Source of the DNA: Flavobacterium hiemivividum
GTDB lineage: Bacteria; Bacteroidota; Bacteroidia; Flavobacteriales; Flavobacteriaceae
Direction of reading: 5' to 3'
Assembly: GCF_004349145.1 (NCBI RefSeq)
Contig: NZ_SMFO01000002.1
Coordinates: 363,722-427,721, forward strand
DNA length: 64,000 nt
Numbering within the stretch: position 1 is the first letter of the stretch; each line of letters opens with the position of its first letter. Below, in pieces: positions 8,697 through 18,078 of the stretch. Made by a program: the position numbers and the translations under genes. The notes under the pieces were generated by a model, which saw only the letters and a list, made by a program, of their open reading frames with translations, was not told the DNA's origin and made no database searches.

Positions 8697-9296
8697 ATGA
8701 ACATAGATTTTTCAAAAAACACGGATGGATTAATTCCGGCCATAATTCAAGATAGCGAAACCAATGCTGTTTTGATGTTAGGCTACATGGATGCAGCGGC
8801 CTATCAAAAAACAATCGATACTAAAAAAGTAACTTTCTACAGCCGTACCAAACAAAGACTTTGGACAAAAGGTGAGGAAAGCGGTAACTTTTTGAATGTG
8901 ATTGACATCAAAAATGACTGTGACAACGACACCTTATTAATTCAAGTCAAACCAGAAGGACCAACATGTCACAAAGGAACTGATACTTGCTGGGCCACAG
9001 AGAATAAATCGGATTACGGTTTTATTTCTGATCTAGAAGAAACGATTCAAGTGCGAAGAGAGAACGCAGATTCTGAAAAGAGTTATGTGGCCTCTTTGTT
9101 CAAATTGGGAATCAATAAAATTGCACAGAAAGTGGGTGAAGAAGCAATCGAAGTGGTCATCGAGTCAAAAGATGATAACGATGACTTGTTTTTAAGTGAA
9201 AGTGCCGACTTGCTTTTTCATTATCTCATTTTGCTTCAAGCGAAAGGATTCAAAATCAACGATGTAGTTGACGTTTTAAAAAGCCGTCAAAAATAG
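8697..9296 (+). CDS. hisIE: Bifunctional PR-AMP cyclohydrolase / PR-ATP pyrophosphatase
   Basis: The 199-residue fusion performs steps two and three of histidine synthesis. The HisI half (about residues 1-105) shows MLGYMDAAAYQKT, FYSRTKQRLWTKGE and the metal-binding cysteines of TCHKGTDTCW; the HisE half (about 115-199) is helical with KVGEEAIEVVIESKDDND. It is the last gene of the operon. The 88-base gap before it (8609-8696) holds an imperfect inverted repeat, AGAGCATAGAAAATAG against CTATATTCTATTCTCT, and a strong terminator follows the gene. Confidence 0.96.
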   Translation: MNIDFSKNTDGLIPAIIQDSETNAVLMLGYMDAAAYQKTIDTKKVTFYSRTKQRLWTKGEESGNFLNVIDIKNDCDNDTLLIQVKPEGPTCHKGTDTCWATENKSDYGFISDLEETIQVRRENADSEKSYVASLFKLGINKIAQKVGEEAIEVVIESKDDNDDLFLSESADLLFHYLILLQAKGFKINDVVDVLKSRQK

Positions 9297-9326
9297 AGAC
9301 TCTTTTCTTGTTAAATTCAACCTTGC

Positions 9327-9367
9327 AAACCCAATAGTATTTTCATTTACTATTGGGTTTTCTTTTT
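9327..9367 (+). terminator. Terminator of the his operon
   Basis: A perfect 13-bp stem, AAACCCAATAGTA (9327-9339) with TACTATTGGGTTT (9348-9360), is followed by TCTTTTTT. It lies 30 bases after hisIE and should close the operon. Confidence 0.88.
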
Positions 9368-9432
9368 TCTTTTATTTCAGGTCTCAATCCACTATATTTA
9401 CTTTTATTATACAAAATACCACTATACGCGTT

Positions 9433-10569
9433 ATGAATCTTGACAATACAACTAGTACATTAAAATCAAAGCAAACCATCATAAAAACTGGACTTCACAT
9501 AATATTAACCACAGACGAAGACGATATACGTCCAGTATATCTCGCAGGAAATTTTAACAACTGGAGTACCCAAGACAAGGAGTTTGTAATGAAGAGAATT
9601 GGAACGGGCGTATATCATTTCAAATTCACACATGATTTCGACTATCCAGAAACACTTTTGTACAAGTTTACAAAAGGTGATTGGAGTGAAGTGGAAATTG
9701 ACAGCGAAGGAAATCGTACTGAAAACAGATCTACGACGCAGCATACAGGAGTACAAAAGGAACATGTAGGAAGATGGCGAAGAAACTGGCTTCCTTTTAA
9801 ACAAAACTATTTGCCACAGGTTCTTCTTATCTCTGATGAATTTGAAATTCCGCAGCTGAATCGAACTAGAAAAATATGGGCGTTGCTTCCACATGACTAT
9901 GATACCTCAGGCGAAAGTTATCCCGTAATGTATTTGCAGGATGCACAAAATTTATTCAATGAGAATGCTGAATTTGGCAATTGGGAAATAGACAAAAAAC
10001 TGGCAGTAATGTCAGAATATAAAATTGGTAAAATTATTATAATTGCTATTGAACATGCAGACGAAGATAGAATTCAAGAATACAATGTTGGCAGAACAAT
10101 ATTAGGAAAAGGACAGGGAAAAAAATACATTCGTTTTGTGACCAAGACCTTGAAACCCTTTGTAGATAATAATTTCCGCACTAAAAAAGACCGTGCTAAT
10201 ACCGGAATTGGAGGGAGTTCGATGGGAGGACTTATCAGTATTTTTAGCGGTTTGCGATATCCAAAAGTATTTGGTAAATTGATGATCTTTTCGCCTTCAC
10301 TTTGGGTAAAACCTGATATGAAAATAAAAATGGACGAAGAGCAAACAGAGGACACTAAAATATATTTGTATGCCGGTGGCGATGAAAGTGATACCATGAT
10401 TGAACATGTAAAAAACTTCAAAGAAAGAGCGATCGCAAGTGAGTTTGTAAAAGACAAAATGAAAATTAATTTGAGTATCAATAAGGAAGGAAAACACAAT
10501 GAGACCTATTGGAGTGATGAATTTCCAAAAGCGATAGAGTGGCTTTTTTTTAACACCAAAGACAATTAG
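9433..10569 (+). CDS. Esterase with N-terminal carbohydrate-binding-like domain
   Basis: The 378-residue protein has an N-terminal beta-sandwich resembling starch/glycogen-binding modules (about residues 25-100; VYLAGNFNNWS, GVYHFKFTHDFDYPETLLYKF) and a C-terminal alpha/beta-hydrolase of the esterase-D / enterochelin-esterase type (about 145-375) with nucleophile Ser in GGSSMGGLISIFSG and a probable catalytic His near EGKHNETYWS. No signal peptide is evident, so it is probably cytoplasmic. Its stop codon abuts the next start, marking a tight operon with the M17 peptidase and an ATP-grasp gene. The natural ester substrate is unknown. Confidence 0.85.
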   Translation: MNLDNTTSTLKSKQTIIKTGLHIILTTDEDDIRPVYLAGNFNNWSTQDKEFVMKRIGTGVYHFKFTHDFDYPETLLYKFTKGDWSEVEIDSEGNRTENRSTTQHTGVQKEHVGRWRRNWLPFKQNYLPQVLLISDEFEIPQLNRTRKIWALLPHDYDTSGESYPVMYLQDAQNLFNENAEFGNWEIDKKLAVMSEYKIGKIIIIAIEHADEDRIQEYNVGRTILGKGQGKKYIRFVTKTLKPFVDNNFRTKKDRANTGIGGSSMGGLISIFSGLRYPKVFGKLMIFSPSLWVKPDMKIKMDEEQTEDTKIYLYAGGDESDTMIEHVKNFKERAIASEFVKDKMKINLSINKEGKHNETYWSDEFPKAIEWLFFNTKDN

Positions 10570-12000
10570 ATGAAAACTAAAGAAATAGATAAATTAGATA
10601 ATTTTTCAGGAACAGTTTTAGTACCTGTTTTTGAAACCACTGTTAAAAGCATTGTTCCCATTAAGTTTGAAGGTTTAGAAATTTCGTCGAAAGTGTTCTA
10701 CGGTAAGAAAGACACGCATTATTTAGCTGAGAAAGATGGTAATACCTATATATTTATCGGACTGGGGAAAACAATTGATTATAAAGTATTAAAAACAATT
10801 GCTAGGAGAATTTCGTTTAAAGAAAAAGAAAGTTTAGGTAATAGTGTCGCTTTATTTATACCAGAAGAATTCAATAATGATCAAGTGGAAGCCACGGTTT
10901 CGGGCTTGTTATTAGGCACCTATAATTTAGGTCATTATAAAAAGAAGGACGAGCATCCTTTTTTAAATCCTGATTTTGAATTGGAAATCCTGTCCTCTAA
11001 AGATCACACTGCAACAGTTGATAGAGCGATTAAAATAGCCCGCGCCCAACTTCAAACTTTAGCGCTGGTTGATTTGCCGCCAAATAAGGCTACTCCTAAA
11101 TATTTGGCTAACTGGGCTCAAGATAAGGGAGCAAAATACGGTTTTGAAGCAAATGTTCTTGGTCTGGAAGCTTGTGAAATAGAAGGACTTGGAGCTTTTT
11201 TGGCTGTAGCCAAAGGGAGCCAAAACGAACCACAATTCATTATAATGAATTATACTCCAGCTGCGACTATTCCTAATTTGAAACATGTAGGTTTAGTGGG
11301 AAAAGGAATCACTTTTGATACTGGAGGACTTAACATAAAAACAGCTGGAATGCTGCATATGAAGTGCGATATGGCCGGCGGTGCTGCGGTTTTTGGTGCC
11401 ATGCAACTTATTGCAGATTTACAATTGCCCGTAAAAGTTACTGCGATTGTTCCTTGTGCCGAAAACGCTGTTGATTCTAAAGCTTTTTTACCAAGTGATG
11501 TGATTCATAGCTACGACGGAACCTCAATCGAAATTATTGATACTGATGCTGAAGGTCGTTTGATCTTAGCTGATGGAATTTCTTATCTAATAAAAAACTT
11601 CGATCCAGAATATATTGTAGATATCGCCACACTTACAGGAAGCAGTGTTGGAACTTTAGGGTACGAATGTGGCGCTTTGTTTACCAATAATAAATCTATT
11701 TCTAAAAAACTTCAAGAAGCGGGAGATTCAGTAGGGGAAAGACTTTGGCAATTGCCACTTTGGGATGCGTACAAACAAGATATAGAAAGCGATATTGCTG
11801 ATGTTAAAAATTATAGTGGAAAACCAGTAGCCGGCGCCATTAGCGCGGCTAAATTTTTAGAATATTTTACGCAAGAGCATGCTGCATGGGCACATTTAGA
11901 CGTTGCTGGTGTTGCATTTGGCGACGATGAATTTGCAAAAAGCAAACATGCTACGGGGTACGGAGTACATTTATTAACCAAGTTCATTGAAAATTTATAA
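10570..12000 (+). CDS. Leucyl aminopeptidase family protein (M17)
   Basis: The 476-residue product is a two-metal M17 aminopeptidase. The C-terminal catalytic domain shows the metal and active-site segments VGKGITFDTGGLNIK, MKCDMAGGAAVFGAM and the near-canonical DTDAEGRLILADGISY (usual form NTDAEGR). These enzymes remove N-terminal residues or hydrolyse dipeptides, some with preference for Cys-Gly. It directly follows the esterase gene (no gap) and is 4 bases from the ATP-grasp gene, which suggests that it trims a product made by the neighbouring ligases; that is inference. Confidence 0.92.
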   Translation: MKTKEIDKLDNFSGTVLVPVFETTVKSIVPIKFEGLEISSKVFYGKKDTHYLAEKDGNTYIFIGLGKTIDYKVLKTIARRISFKEKESLGNSVALFIPEEFNNDQVEATVSGLLLGTYNLGHYKKKDEHPFLNPDFELEILSSKDHTATVDRAIKIARAQLQTLALVDLPPNKATPKYLANWAQDKGAKYGFEANVLGLEACEIEGLGAFLAVAKGSQNEPQFIIMNYTPAATIPNLKHVGLVGKGITFDTGGLNIKTAGMLHMKCDMAGGAAVFGAMQLIADLQLPVKVTAIVPCAENAVDSKAFLPSDVIHSYDGTSIEIIDTDAEGRLILADGISYLIKNFDPEYIVDIATLTGSSVGTLGYECGALFTNNKSISKKLQEAGDSVGERLWQLPLWDAYKQDIESDIADVKNYSGKPVAGAISAAKFLEYFTQEHAAWAHLDVAGVAFGDDEFAKSKHATGYGVHLLTKFIENL

Positions 12001-12004
12001 GCTT

Positions 12005-13219
12005 ATGCAAAATCCTAAAACATTTATTTGTATTTCTAATTATTTCAAGGGAGCCGATTTTTTAATTCATTTAAAAAGTTTGGGCAACAAAGTCTACCTT
12101 ATCACTAGTGAAAAACTGAGAGATAAACCATGGCCGCATGACGCTATCGATGAAACATTCTACATGGCTGGTCAGGATACTGACTGGAATTTAGAGCATT
12201 TATTATTGGGCGTAGGTAATTTAATGAAGTCCAATAAAATTGATGCTATTGTTGCATTAGACGATTATGATGTAGAAAAAGCGACCTATCTAAGAGAGAA
12301 TCTGAGAATTGACGGTATGGGACAAACTACAGGTCGTTACTTTAGAGATAAACTGGCGATGCGCATGAGAGCGAAGAGTTGTGGAATTTTGATTCCTGAT
12401 TTTTGTTCGTTGTTTAATGATCATGATATCAATGCGTTTGCTGACGATGTATCTCCGCCCTGGGTTTTAAAACCTCGTTCAGAAGCCTCAGCATCTGGTA
12501 TTATAAAAGTTTATGACAAAGAAGCTTTATGGATTCATATTAACGAAATGGGGAACAACCGTTTTAAATATTTACTAGAAGAATTTATACCAGGAGCGGT
12601 TTACCACTGTGACAGTTTGATTTTAGATCGAAAAGTCATTTTTAGTTTGACTTCAAAGTATTTGGCTACGCCAATGGAGATATCGCATGGAGGCGGAGTT
12701 TTTCGTAGTTCGAATATTCCGTATAATTCGGAAGATGATAAGGCGATAAAAAAAGTAAATGAACAAGTTTTGAAAGGCTTCGGATTAAAATTTGGCGCCG
12801 CACATACTGAATTTATAAAAAGCGATCAGGATGGAGAGATTTACTTTCTAGAGACATCATCTCGTGTAGGTGGAGCCCATATTGCAGAAATGGTAGAAGC
12901 CGCATCGAACATTAATCTTTGGAAAGAATGGGCAGCTATTGAAGATGCATTGGTAAGAGAAAAGAAATATATTTTACCCAAAGTAAAAAAAGGGTATGCA
13001 GGAATTGTACTTACCTTGTCTAAATATGAAAATCCTGATTTATCATCCTTTTCTGATTCCGAGGTCTGCTTTAGAATCCCTTTGGAGTACCATGCAGGAT
13101 TAGTAGTGAAGTCAGATAAAAATGATAGGATTTTAGAGTTATTAAATGATTATGTCGATCGCTTAGTTGCCGATTATTCCGTTGTAGTACCGCAGGAAAA
13201 GGTATCTAAGTTGCATTAG
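12005..13219 (+). CDS. ATP-grasp ligase
   Basis: The 404-residue protein has a three-part ATP-grasp fold like carboxylate-amine ligases of the biotin-carboxylase/CPSase type: an N-terminal pre-ATP-grasp part (about 1-105), nucleotide-binding PWVLKPRSEASASGIIKV, hinge YLLEEFIPGAVYHCDSLI and metal-binding EIYFLETSSRVGGAHIAEM. It should couple a carboxylate to an amine or similar nucleophile through an acyl phosphate. The ATG at 12005 is chosen because the alternative at 11987 lies inside the M17 gene. The substrate is unknown; neighbours suggest peptide-like metabolism. Confidence 0.88.
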   Translation: MQNPKTFICISNYFKGADFLIHLKSLGNKVYLITSEKLRDKPWPHDAIDETFYMAGQDTDWNLEHLLLGVGNLMKSNKIDAIVALDDYDVEKATYLRENLRIDGMGQTTGRYFRDKLAMRMRAKSCGILIPDFCSLFNDHDINAFADDVSPPWVLKPRSEASASGIIKVYDKEALWIHINEMGNNRFKYLLEEFIPGAVYHCDSLILDRKVIFSLTSKYLATPMEISHGGGVFRSSNIPYNSEDDKAIKKVNEQVLKGFGLKFGAAHTEFIKSDQDGEIYFLETSSRVGGAHIAEMVEAASNINLWKEWAAIEDALVREKKYILPKVKKGYAGIVLTLSKYENPDLSSFSDSEVCFRIPLEYHAGLVVKSDKNDRILELLNDYVDRLVADYSVVVPQEKVSKLH

Positions 13220-13243
13220 TTTTTTCTTTTAAAGTTTACAAAT

Positions 13244-13277
13244 AAGCGACCATTTTTAATTGATGAGTCGCTTTTTT
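13244..13277 (+). terminator. Terminator after the esterase-M17-ATP-grasp operon
   Basis: AAGCGAC (13244-13250) pairs with GTCGCTT (13267-13273) and runs into a T-tract. The stem is short and the loop is 16 bases, but the position just after the ATP-grasp gene fits. Confidence 0.6.
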
Positions 13278-13368
13278 AATAAACTTAATTTAACTCCAAA
13301 TCGTATTGTTATTATTACCTTCGAAGAAATTTTTAAAAAATTAAAATTAGATTTTATTATTTCTTCAG

Positions 13369-14412
13369 ATGAAAAAAATGGTTCTTCTTTTATGTATTTT
13401 ATCCTTTCTAAGTTGTAAAACACCACATGCACAGGATTCGTCTGTAGTTCAAAAGTCTGCTCAAGATTCACTTTTCACAATAGCATTTGGTTCCTGCGAC
13501 AACCAAAAGATTAAAAACGAACTTTGGCCAGACATAGATGGTAATCATCCTGCTGTTTGGATTTGGGGCGGAGATAATGTTTATTCGGATACTGAGGACA
13601 TGCAATTTCTTGAAAATAATTATAAAATTCAAAAGCAAGATTCAGCGTATCTTTCGTTTATTAAAAATAAAATCATTCTAGGAACTTGGGATGATCATGA
13701 CTTCGGGGCAAATGATGGGGGAGTTGAATATCCATTTAAAAGAGAAAGTCAACAATTATTACTCGACTTCTTAGGTACTTCAAAGAATGCTACTGAACGA
13801 AATAGACACGGAGTTTATACCGCAAAAACGATTCTTGTAAATAAAAACCGCGTAAAAATTATTGTATTAGATACCCGATTTTTTAGAACTAAACTAACGA
13901 AAGCATCTGGGAATAAACGTTTTCAACCTAATAAATACGGTGAAGGAACGGTTTTAGGTGTTGAGCAATGGCAATGGCTAGAAAACGAACTCAAATCATC
14001 GAACGCCCAGTTTAACGTTATTGTAAGTAGTATTCAATTTTTGTCTAATAAGCATGGTTTTGAAGCTTGGGCAAATTTTCCTCATGAAGTGGAGAAGTTA
14101 GAAAAAATGATAGTTTCCTCAAAAGCACGTGGTGCTTTTATAGTATCAGGTGATCGCCATATTGCGACTTTTTCTTCCAAAAATGTTAGTGGTTTAAATT
14201 ATCCTTTAATTGATTTTACTTCAAGCGGATTAACGCATACTTATACCACTTATTCAGGAGAGGAAAATCCATATGTAAAAGGTGAAGTAGTAAACGACAT
14301 TAATTTTGGTCTACTAAAGTTTGATTTCGAAAATAATAAAGTAATTATGCAAATACGAGGAAAAGAAAACAAATTACTCCAAGAATTTATTCAAGATTAT
14401 CCCCGAAAATAA
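13369..14412 (+). CDS. PhoD-like phosphatase, lipoprotein
   Basis: The 347-residue product starts with a lipoprotein signal (MKKMVLLLCILSFLSC, lipobox Cys about residue 16), so it should be anchored on the periplasmic or outer face. The body is an alkaline-phosphatase-D type metallophosphoesterase: FGSCDNQ, WGGDNVYSD, LGTWDDHDFGANDGG and VSGDRHIATF supply the expected metal-binding Asp, Asn and His residues. Such enzymes hydrolyse phosphomono- or diesters outside the cytoplasm. It stands apart from the flanking ATP-grasp sets, after a terminator, and probably has its own promoter. Confidence 0.9.
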   Translation: MKKMVLLLCILSFLSCKTPHAQDSSVVQKSAQDSLFTIAFGSCDNQKIKNELWPDIDGNHPAVWIWGGDNVYSDTEDMQFLENNYKIQKQDSAYLSFIKNKIILGTWDDHDFGANDGGVEYPFKRESQQLLLDFLGTSKNATERNRHGVYTAKTILVNKNRVKIIVLDTRFFRTKLTKASGNKRFQPNKYGEGTVLGVEQWQWLENELKSSNAQFNVIVSSIQFLSNKHGFEAWANFPHEVEKLEKMIVSSKARGAFIVSGDRHIATFSSKNVSGLNYPLIDFTSSGLTHTYTTYSGEENPYVKGEVVNDINFGLLKFDFENNKVIMQIRGKENKLLQEFIQDYPRK

Positions 14413-14472
14413 GATTTAGAGAATTAAATTTACAGATTATAAAAGTTTAAATTTATTTATAACGAATACAAT

Positions 14473-16119
14473 ATGAAAAAGCAGATAGCCATTTTATTAT
14501 TATCATTTTTAGCATTTAGTGAAGCAAAAGCACAACATCATTTAGAACAAAAATTTACCAGACAAGATAGCTTAAGAGGAAGTATTACCAAAGAAAGAGC
14601 TTGGTGGGACGTTAAATACTACCATTTAGATATTAAAGTAAATCCGAAGGATAGTACTATAACTGGTTCAAACACTATTAAATACAAGGTTGTACAAGAG
14701 TACAACCGCATGCAAATTGATCTTCAAAATCCTTTAACAATAAATAAAGTGATTCAGGACGGTGTCGAATTAAAGTACAACAGGGAAGGTAATGCCTACT
14801 TCATTGACTTGGTTGCTCGACAAAAAGAGGGTAGTATAAAAGAGCTTAAAGTTTTTTACGGCGGAAAACCAAAAGTGGCTAACAACCCACCATGGGACGG
14901 TGGTATAACTTGGAAAAAAGACAGTAACGGTAACCCATTTATAGCGTCAACTTGTCAAGGATTGGGAGCTAGTGTTTGGTGGCCAAACAAAGATCATATG
15001 TACGATGAAGTTGATACTATGCTAATTAGCGTGAATGTTCCTGGAAATTTGACGAATGTGTCTAATGGACGTCTGCAAAGCGTTAAAAAACTAAAAGACG
15101 GAACAAAAACCTTTAATTGGTACGTTTCGAATCCGATCAATAATTACGGAGTTAATATAAATGTAGGCGATTACGTTTCCTTTTCAGAAAAATACAAAGG
15201 AGAAAAAGGCAATTTAGACCTAAGTTATTATGTTTTAAAAGACAATTTGGCTAAAGCCAAAAAACAATTTAAAGATGCACCTAGAATGCTTGAGGCTTTT
15301 GAACACTGGTTTGGGCCGTATCCTTTTTATGAAGACAGTTTTAAACTGGTAGAAGCGCCATATTTAGGAATGGAACATCAGAGCTCGGTTACTTATGGTA
15401 ACGGTTTTGAAAATGGTTACAGAGGTACGGATTTAAGTGGAACAGGTTGGGGGCTAAAATTTGATTTCATCATAATTCATGAAGCTGGACACGAATGGTT
15501 TGCCAATAACATTACAAATAAAGATATCGCAGACATGTGGATTCATGAGAGTTTTACCAACTATTCTGAAAGTATCTTTGTGGAATATTTTTATGGAAAA
15601 CAAGCCGGTTTTGAATACGTAAGAGGACTAAGAAAAAAGATTCAGAACGACAAGCCAATTATAGGAACCTATGATGTAAACAGTGAAGGTTCAAGTGATA
15701 TGTACTACAAAGGAGCTAATATGCTTCATACTTTACGCCAAATTGTAGATAGCGATGAAAAATGGAGATCGATATTAAGAGGATTGAACAGTACTTTTTA
15801 TCATCAAACGGTAACTACAAAACAAATTGAGGGTTACCTTAGTGACCAAGCTGGGCTGGATTTACAATCTTTCTTTGATCAATATTTAAGAGACACTAGA
15901 ATACCTACATTAGAGTATTTCTTCAAAGACAATAAAATGGGCTTTCGTTGGACTAACTGTGTTGCAGACTTCAATATGCCGGTAAAAATTTTCATTAATG
16001 GAAAAGAACAATGGCTTAAACCAACAATAGAATGGACAAATAACACTATTTCTGTTGAGAATCCGAAACTTAAAATGGATCCAAATTTTTATGTAGCAGA
16101 ACTTAATATTACAGAATAA
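14473..16119 (+). CDS. M1-family metallopeptidase, secreted
   Basis: The 548-residue protein has a Sec signal peptide (MKKQIAILLLSFLAFSEAKAQ) and the zinc site HEAGHEWFANN (about residues 336-346) with the third ligand Glu 19 residues beyond, in MWIHESFTNYSE. The exopeptidase motif usually written GAMEN appears as LGMEHQSSV, so Asn is replaced by His. N-terminal beta-domain and catalytic domain are present, but the long C-terminal helical domain of large M1 enzymes is missing, which is common for secreted Bacteroidota forms. It probably digests oligopeptides in the periplasm. Confidence 0.92.
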   Translation: MKKQIAILLLSFLAFSEAKAQHHLEQKFTRQDSLRGSITKERAWWDVKYYHLDIKVNPKDSTITGSNTIKYKVVQEYNRMQIDLQNPLTINKVIQDGVELKYNREGNAYFIDLVARQKEGSIKELKVFYGGKPKVANNPPWDGGITWKKDSNGNPFIASTCQGLGASVWWPNKDHMYDEVDTMLISVNVPGNLTNVSNGRLQSVKKLKDGTKTFNWYVSNPINNYGVNINVGDYVSFSEKYKGEKGNLDLSYYVLKDNLAKAKKQFKDAPRMLEAFEHWFGPYPFYEDSFKLVEAPYLGMEHQSSVTYGNGFENGYRGTDLSGTGWGLKFDFIIIHEAGHEWFANNITNKDIADMWIHESFTNYSESIFVEYFYGKQAGFEYVRGLRKKIQNDKPIIGTYDVNSEGSSDMYYKGANMLHTLRQIVDSDEKWRSILRGLNSTFYHQTVTTKQIEGYLSDQAGLDLQSFFDQYLRDTRIPTLEYFFKDNKMGFRWTNCVADFNMPVKIFINGKEQWLKPTIEWTNNTISVENPKLKMDPNFYVAELNITE

Positions 16120-16177
16120 TTTTAATTAATTTTACCAAGGTTTATTAAAAACAGCATTGCCAAATTCCATTTGCTTT

Positions 16178-16867
16178 ATGAAAAATTCAATTACGCTACT
16201 ATCTCTATTCTTCAGTATTGTTGTTTTTAGTCAAAACAGCACAAAAAATCAAGGAGTAGAGATGGATAGTATTGAAAATCAAGCAAGTCCTTTTCGAATT
16301 AATCTTGATTCAATAGGACTTGTAAAATCAAGTGAAATGCTAGATGAGGAAGCATATTGGGCACTTATTGATAATTCAATTAAGGAAACTACAAACCAAG
16401 AAGATCAAGAAATTTTTCTAGTTGCGGCAATTGAGAAATTGACTCCTCAGGAAATGATAGGCTTCCGTTTGCGAACAGACAAACTCCTTTTTGATAGTTA
16501 TAATCCTGAATTATGGTGTGCGGCTTATATAGTTAGTGGCGGATGCACTGATGGCGGATTTGAATATTTTAGATGTTGGTTGATTTCTCAAGGTAAAGAA
16601 GTGTTTTACAAAGTAAAATCTAAGCCAGACACTTTAATTGATCAAGTCGTTGAAGACAAAGAATCTTATGAATTTGAAGGGTTTTGGTATGTGGCGATGA
16701 ATGCATTCAAAAACACAACAGGCCAGGATTTGTATGCCTATATTGATTATGATACTTTTGTGACCAATGACGAAAACTATCCATTATTAAATTTTAATTG
16801 GAATCCAGATGAACCGGAAACCATGGGGAAAATTTGTCCCGTTTTATTCGAAAAGCTTTGGAAATAA
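16178..16867 (+). CDS. DUF4240 protein with signal peptide
   Basis: The 229-residue product begins MKNSITLLSLFFSIVVFSQ, a signal peptide; the in-frame ATG at 16157 would add seven residues before it and is less likely. The body matches DUF4240: EEAYWALIDNSIKE near residue 60, then LTPQEMIGFRLRTDKL, LWCAAYIVSGGCTDGGFEYF and CWLISQGKEVFY, a family with no known role that is often cytoplasmic and annotated as molybdenum-metabolism regulator without proof. Here the signal peptide argues for export. It ends 5 bases from the oppositely oriented ATP-grasp gene. Confidence 0.8.
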   Translation: MKNSITLLSLFFSIVVFSQNSTKNQGVEMDSIENQASPFRINLDSIGLVKSSEMLDEEAYWALIDNSIKETTNQEDQEIFLVAAIEKLTPQEMIGFRLRTDKLLFDSYNPELWCAAYIVSGGCTDGGFEYFRCWLISQGKEVFYKVKSKPDTLIDQVVEDKESYEFEGFWYVAMNAFKNTTGQDLYAYIDYDTFVTNDENYPLLNFNWNPDEPETMGKICPVLFEKLWK

Positions 16868-16872
16868 AGGTG

Positions 16873-18063
16873 TTATCTTTCAAATAAACCGATAGTTCCA
16901 CCAACCCAGTCTTTGTCTTTATTGAATTTTACACCTATCATTTCGCCACGGCTTAAACGAACCAGGTTGCATAATAGAGTAGGAGCGACATCATCTTTTT
17001 TCCAAGTGCAAAGTACACGAACTTCTGCTTTTACTTTGCCATCAGGAGATTGTACGATGGGAATATAGTTTACTTTCTTCTGAAGAATATAGAGTTCTTT
17101 TTCTTCAACTGCTTCGATATCTTCTTTTTTTACATGGAAAATAACGCCTGTACCAGAAAAAGAAAATAAGGGTTTTAATACATAATTCTCTAAATCTTTA
17201 GGGATTTCAGTCAAGTCGCTTAGCAATGTCGTTTCAATAAAATATTTCCCTTTTAAGAAAGGTAGAATGAATTTACTGATCCTAAAAAACCAATTGGGAT
17301 GTCCAGCCCATTCTACATCAAGATCATCGGAGAAGCTAAAGTCTAATTTTAAATCTGTTCGTAAATCTAATTCGTCAAAAATTACCCTGTTGTAGATGCG
17401 CTTGACAAGAATATCCTCACCGTTTTCGTTTTTGTAAAATAGTTGGCGGCCTTTTTTAATTAGCTCCGTTACGCACACAATCGGCATTCCAATATCTCTT
17501 TTGCAATAATAAAAGTCAATTTTAGTGTTTTGCTTTCCGGGCTCTATTTCGAGTAAAATAACATTTTCCGCAGGATGATTGTTACAGATTACTTCTTCTA
17601 CAATATCGAGATATTCTTGTTCGTTAAGTCCATTAAAGTAAGGAGTCAATTCGTTGAGAAAAGGATATTGACACACAAATTTGTTGTATAACATTGCCTG
17701 ATAATTGTATAAAGTAGGAAAGCCTTGTACTTCAATCAACTTCGGGATTACAGCACCGTCTTCTTCGCAAATTCCAAAATCAATCGCTAAAAAAGTGGTG
17801 TGCTCATCTTCATTAGGAACTTTTGTATTTAAATCTAATGATTTATTTGTCAAGGACTTAAACCCTTCTTTCTGAATTAAAGCTATAACATCTTGACAGC
17901 CTTCTATTAATTGTTCTTTTAGCTCGTTAGAAATAAAAAAAGGAGTTTCCGCTATTCGAAAAGTAGGTTCATAATCAAAATCGGCTGCAATATCATCTTT
18001 TAATAGTTGGTATTTTTCTTCCGTAAATTGCTCATTGAAGTGCTTTCGATATTTTGAAATCAT
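16873..18063 (-). CDS. ATP-grasp-like ligase, glutathionylspermidine-synthase type
   Basis: The 396-residue protein has no signal peptide. I see LIEVQGFPTLYNYQA (about residue 110), YVLKPLFSFSGTGVIF (about 292), YILQKKVNYIPIV and EVRVLCTW, an arrangement recalling ATP-grasp folds, possibly the circularly permuted type found in glutathionylspermidine synthase-like ligases. This assignment is from motif spacing, so it is less certain than for the other two ATP-grasp genes here. It is the last gene of a five-gene minus-strand run, 15 bases after the amidotransferase gene, and presumably adds a building block to the same product. Confidence 0.7.
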   Translation of the reverse strand: MISKYRKHFNEQFTEEKYQLLKDDIAADFDYEPTFRIAETPFFISNELKEQLIEGCQDVIALIQKEGFKSLTNKSLDLNTKVPNEDEHTTFLAIDFGICEEDGAVIPKLIEVQGFPTLYNYQAMLYNKFVCQYPFLNELTPYFNGLNEQEYLDIVEEVICNNHPAENVILLEIEPGKQNTKIDFYYCKRDIGMPIVCVTELIKKGRQLFYKNENGEDILVKRIYNRVIFDELDLRTDLKLDFSFSDDLDVEWAGHPNWFFRISKFILPFLKGKYFIETTLLSDLTEIPKDLENYVLKPLFSFSGTGVIFHVKKEDIEAVEEKELYILQKKVNYIPIVQSPDGKVKAEVRVLCTWKKDDVAPTLLCNLVRLSRGEMIGVKFNKDKDWVGGTIGLFER

Positions 18064-18078
18064 AACGACTAGGAGGTA

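Noticed and set aside
10074..10499. 141-codon open frame antisense to the esterase gene
   Set aside because: Shadow of the plus-strand gene, which has clear hydrolase motifs.
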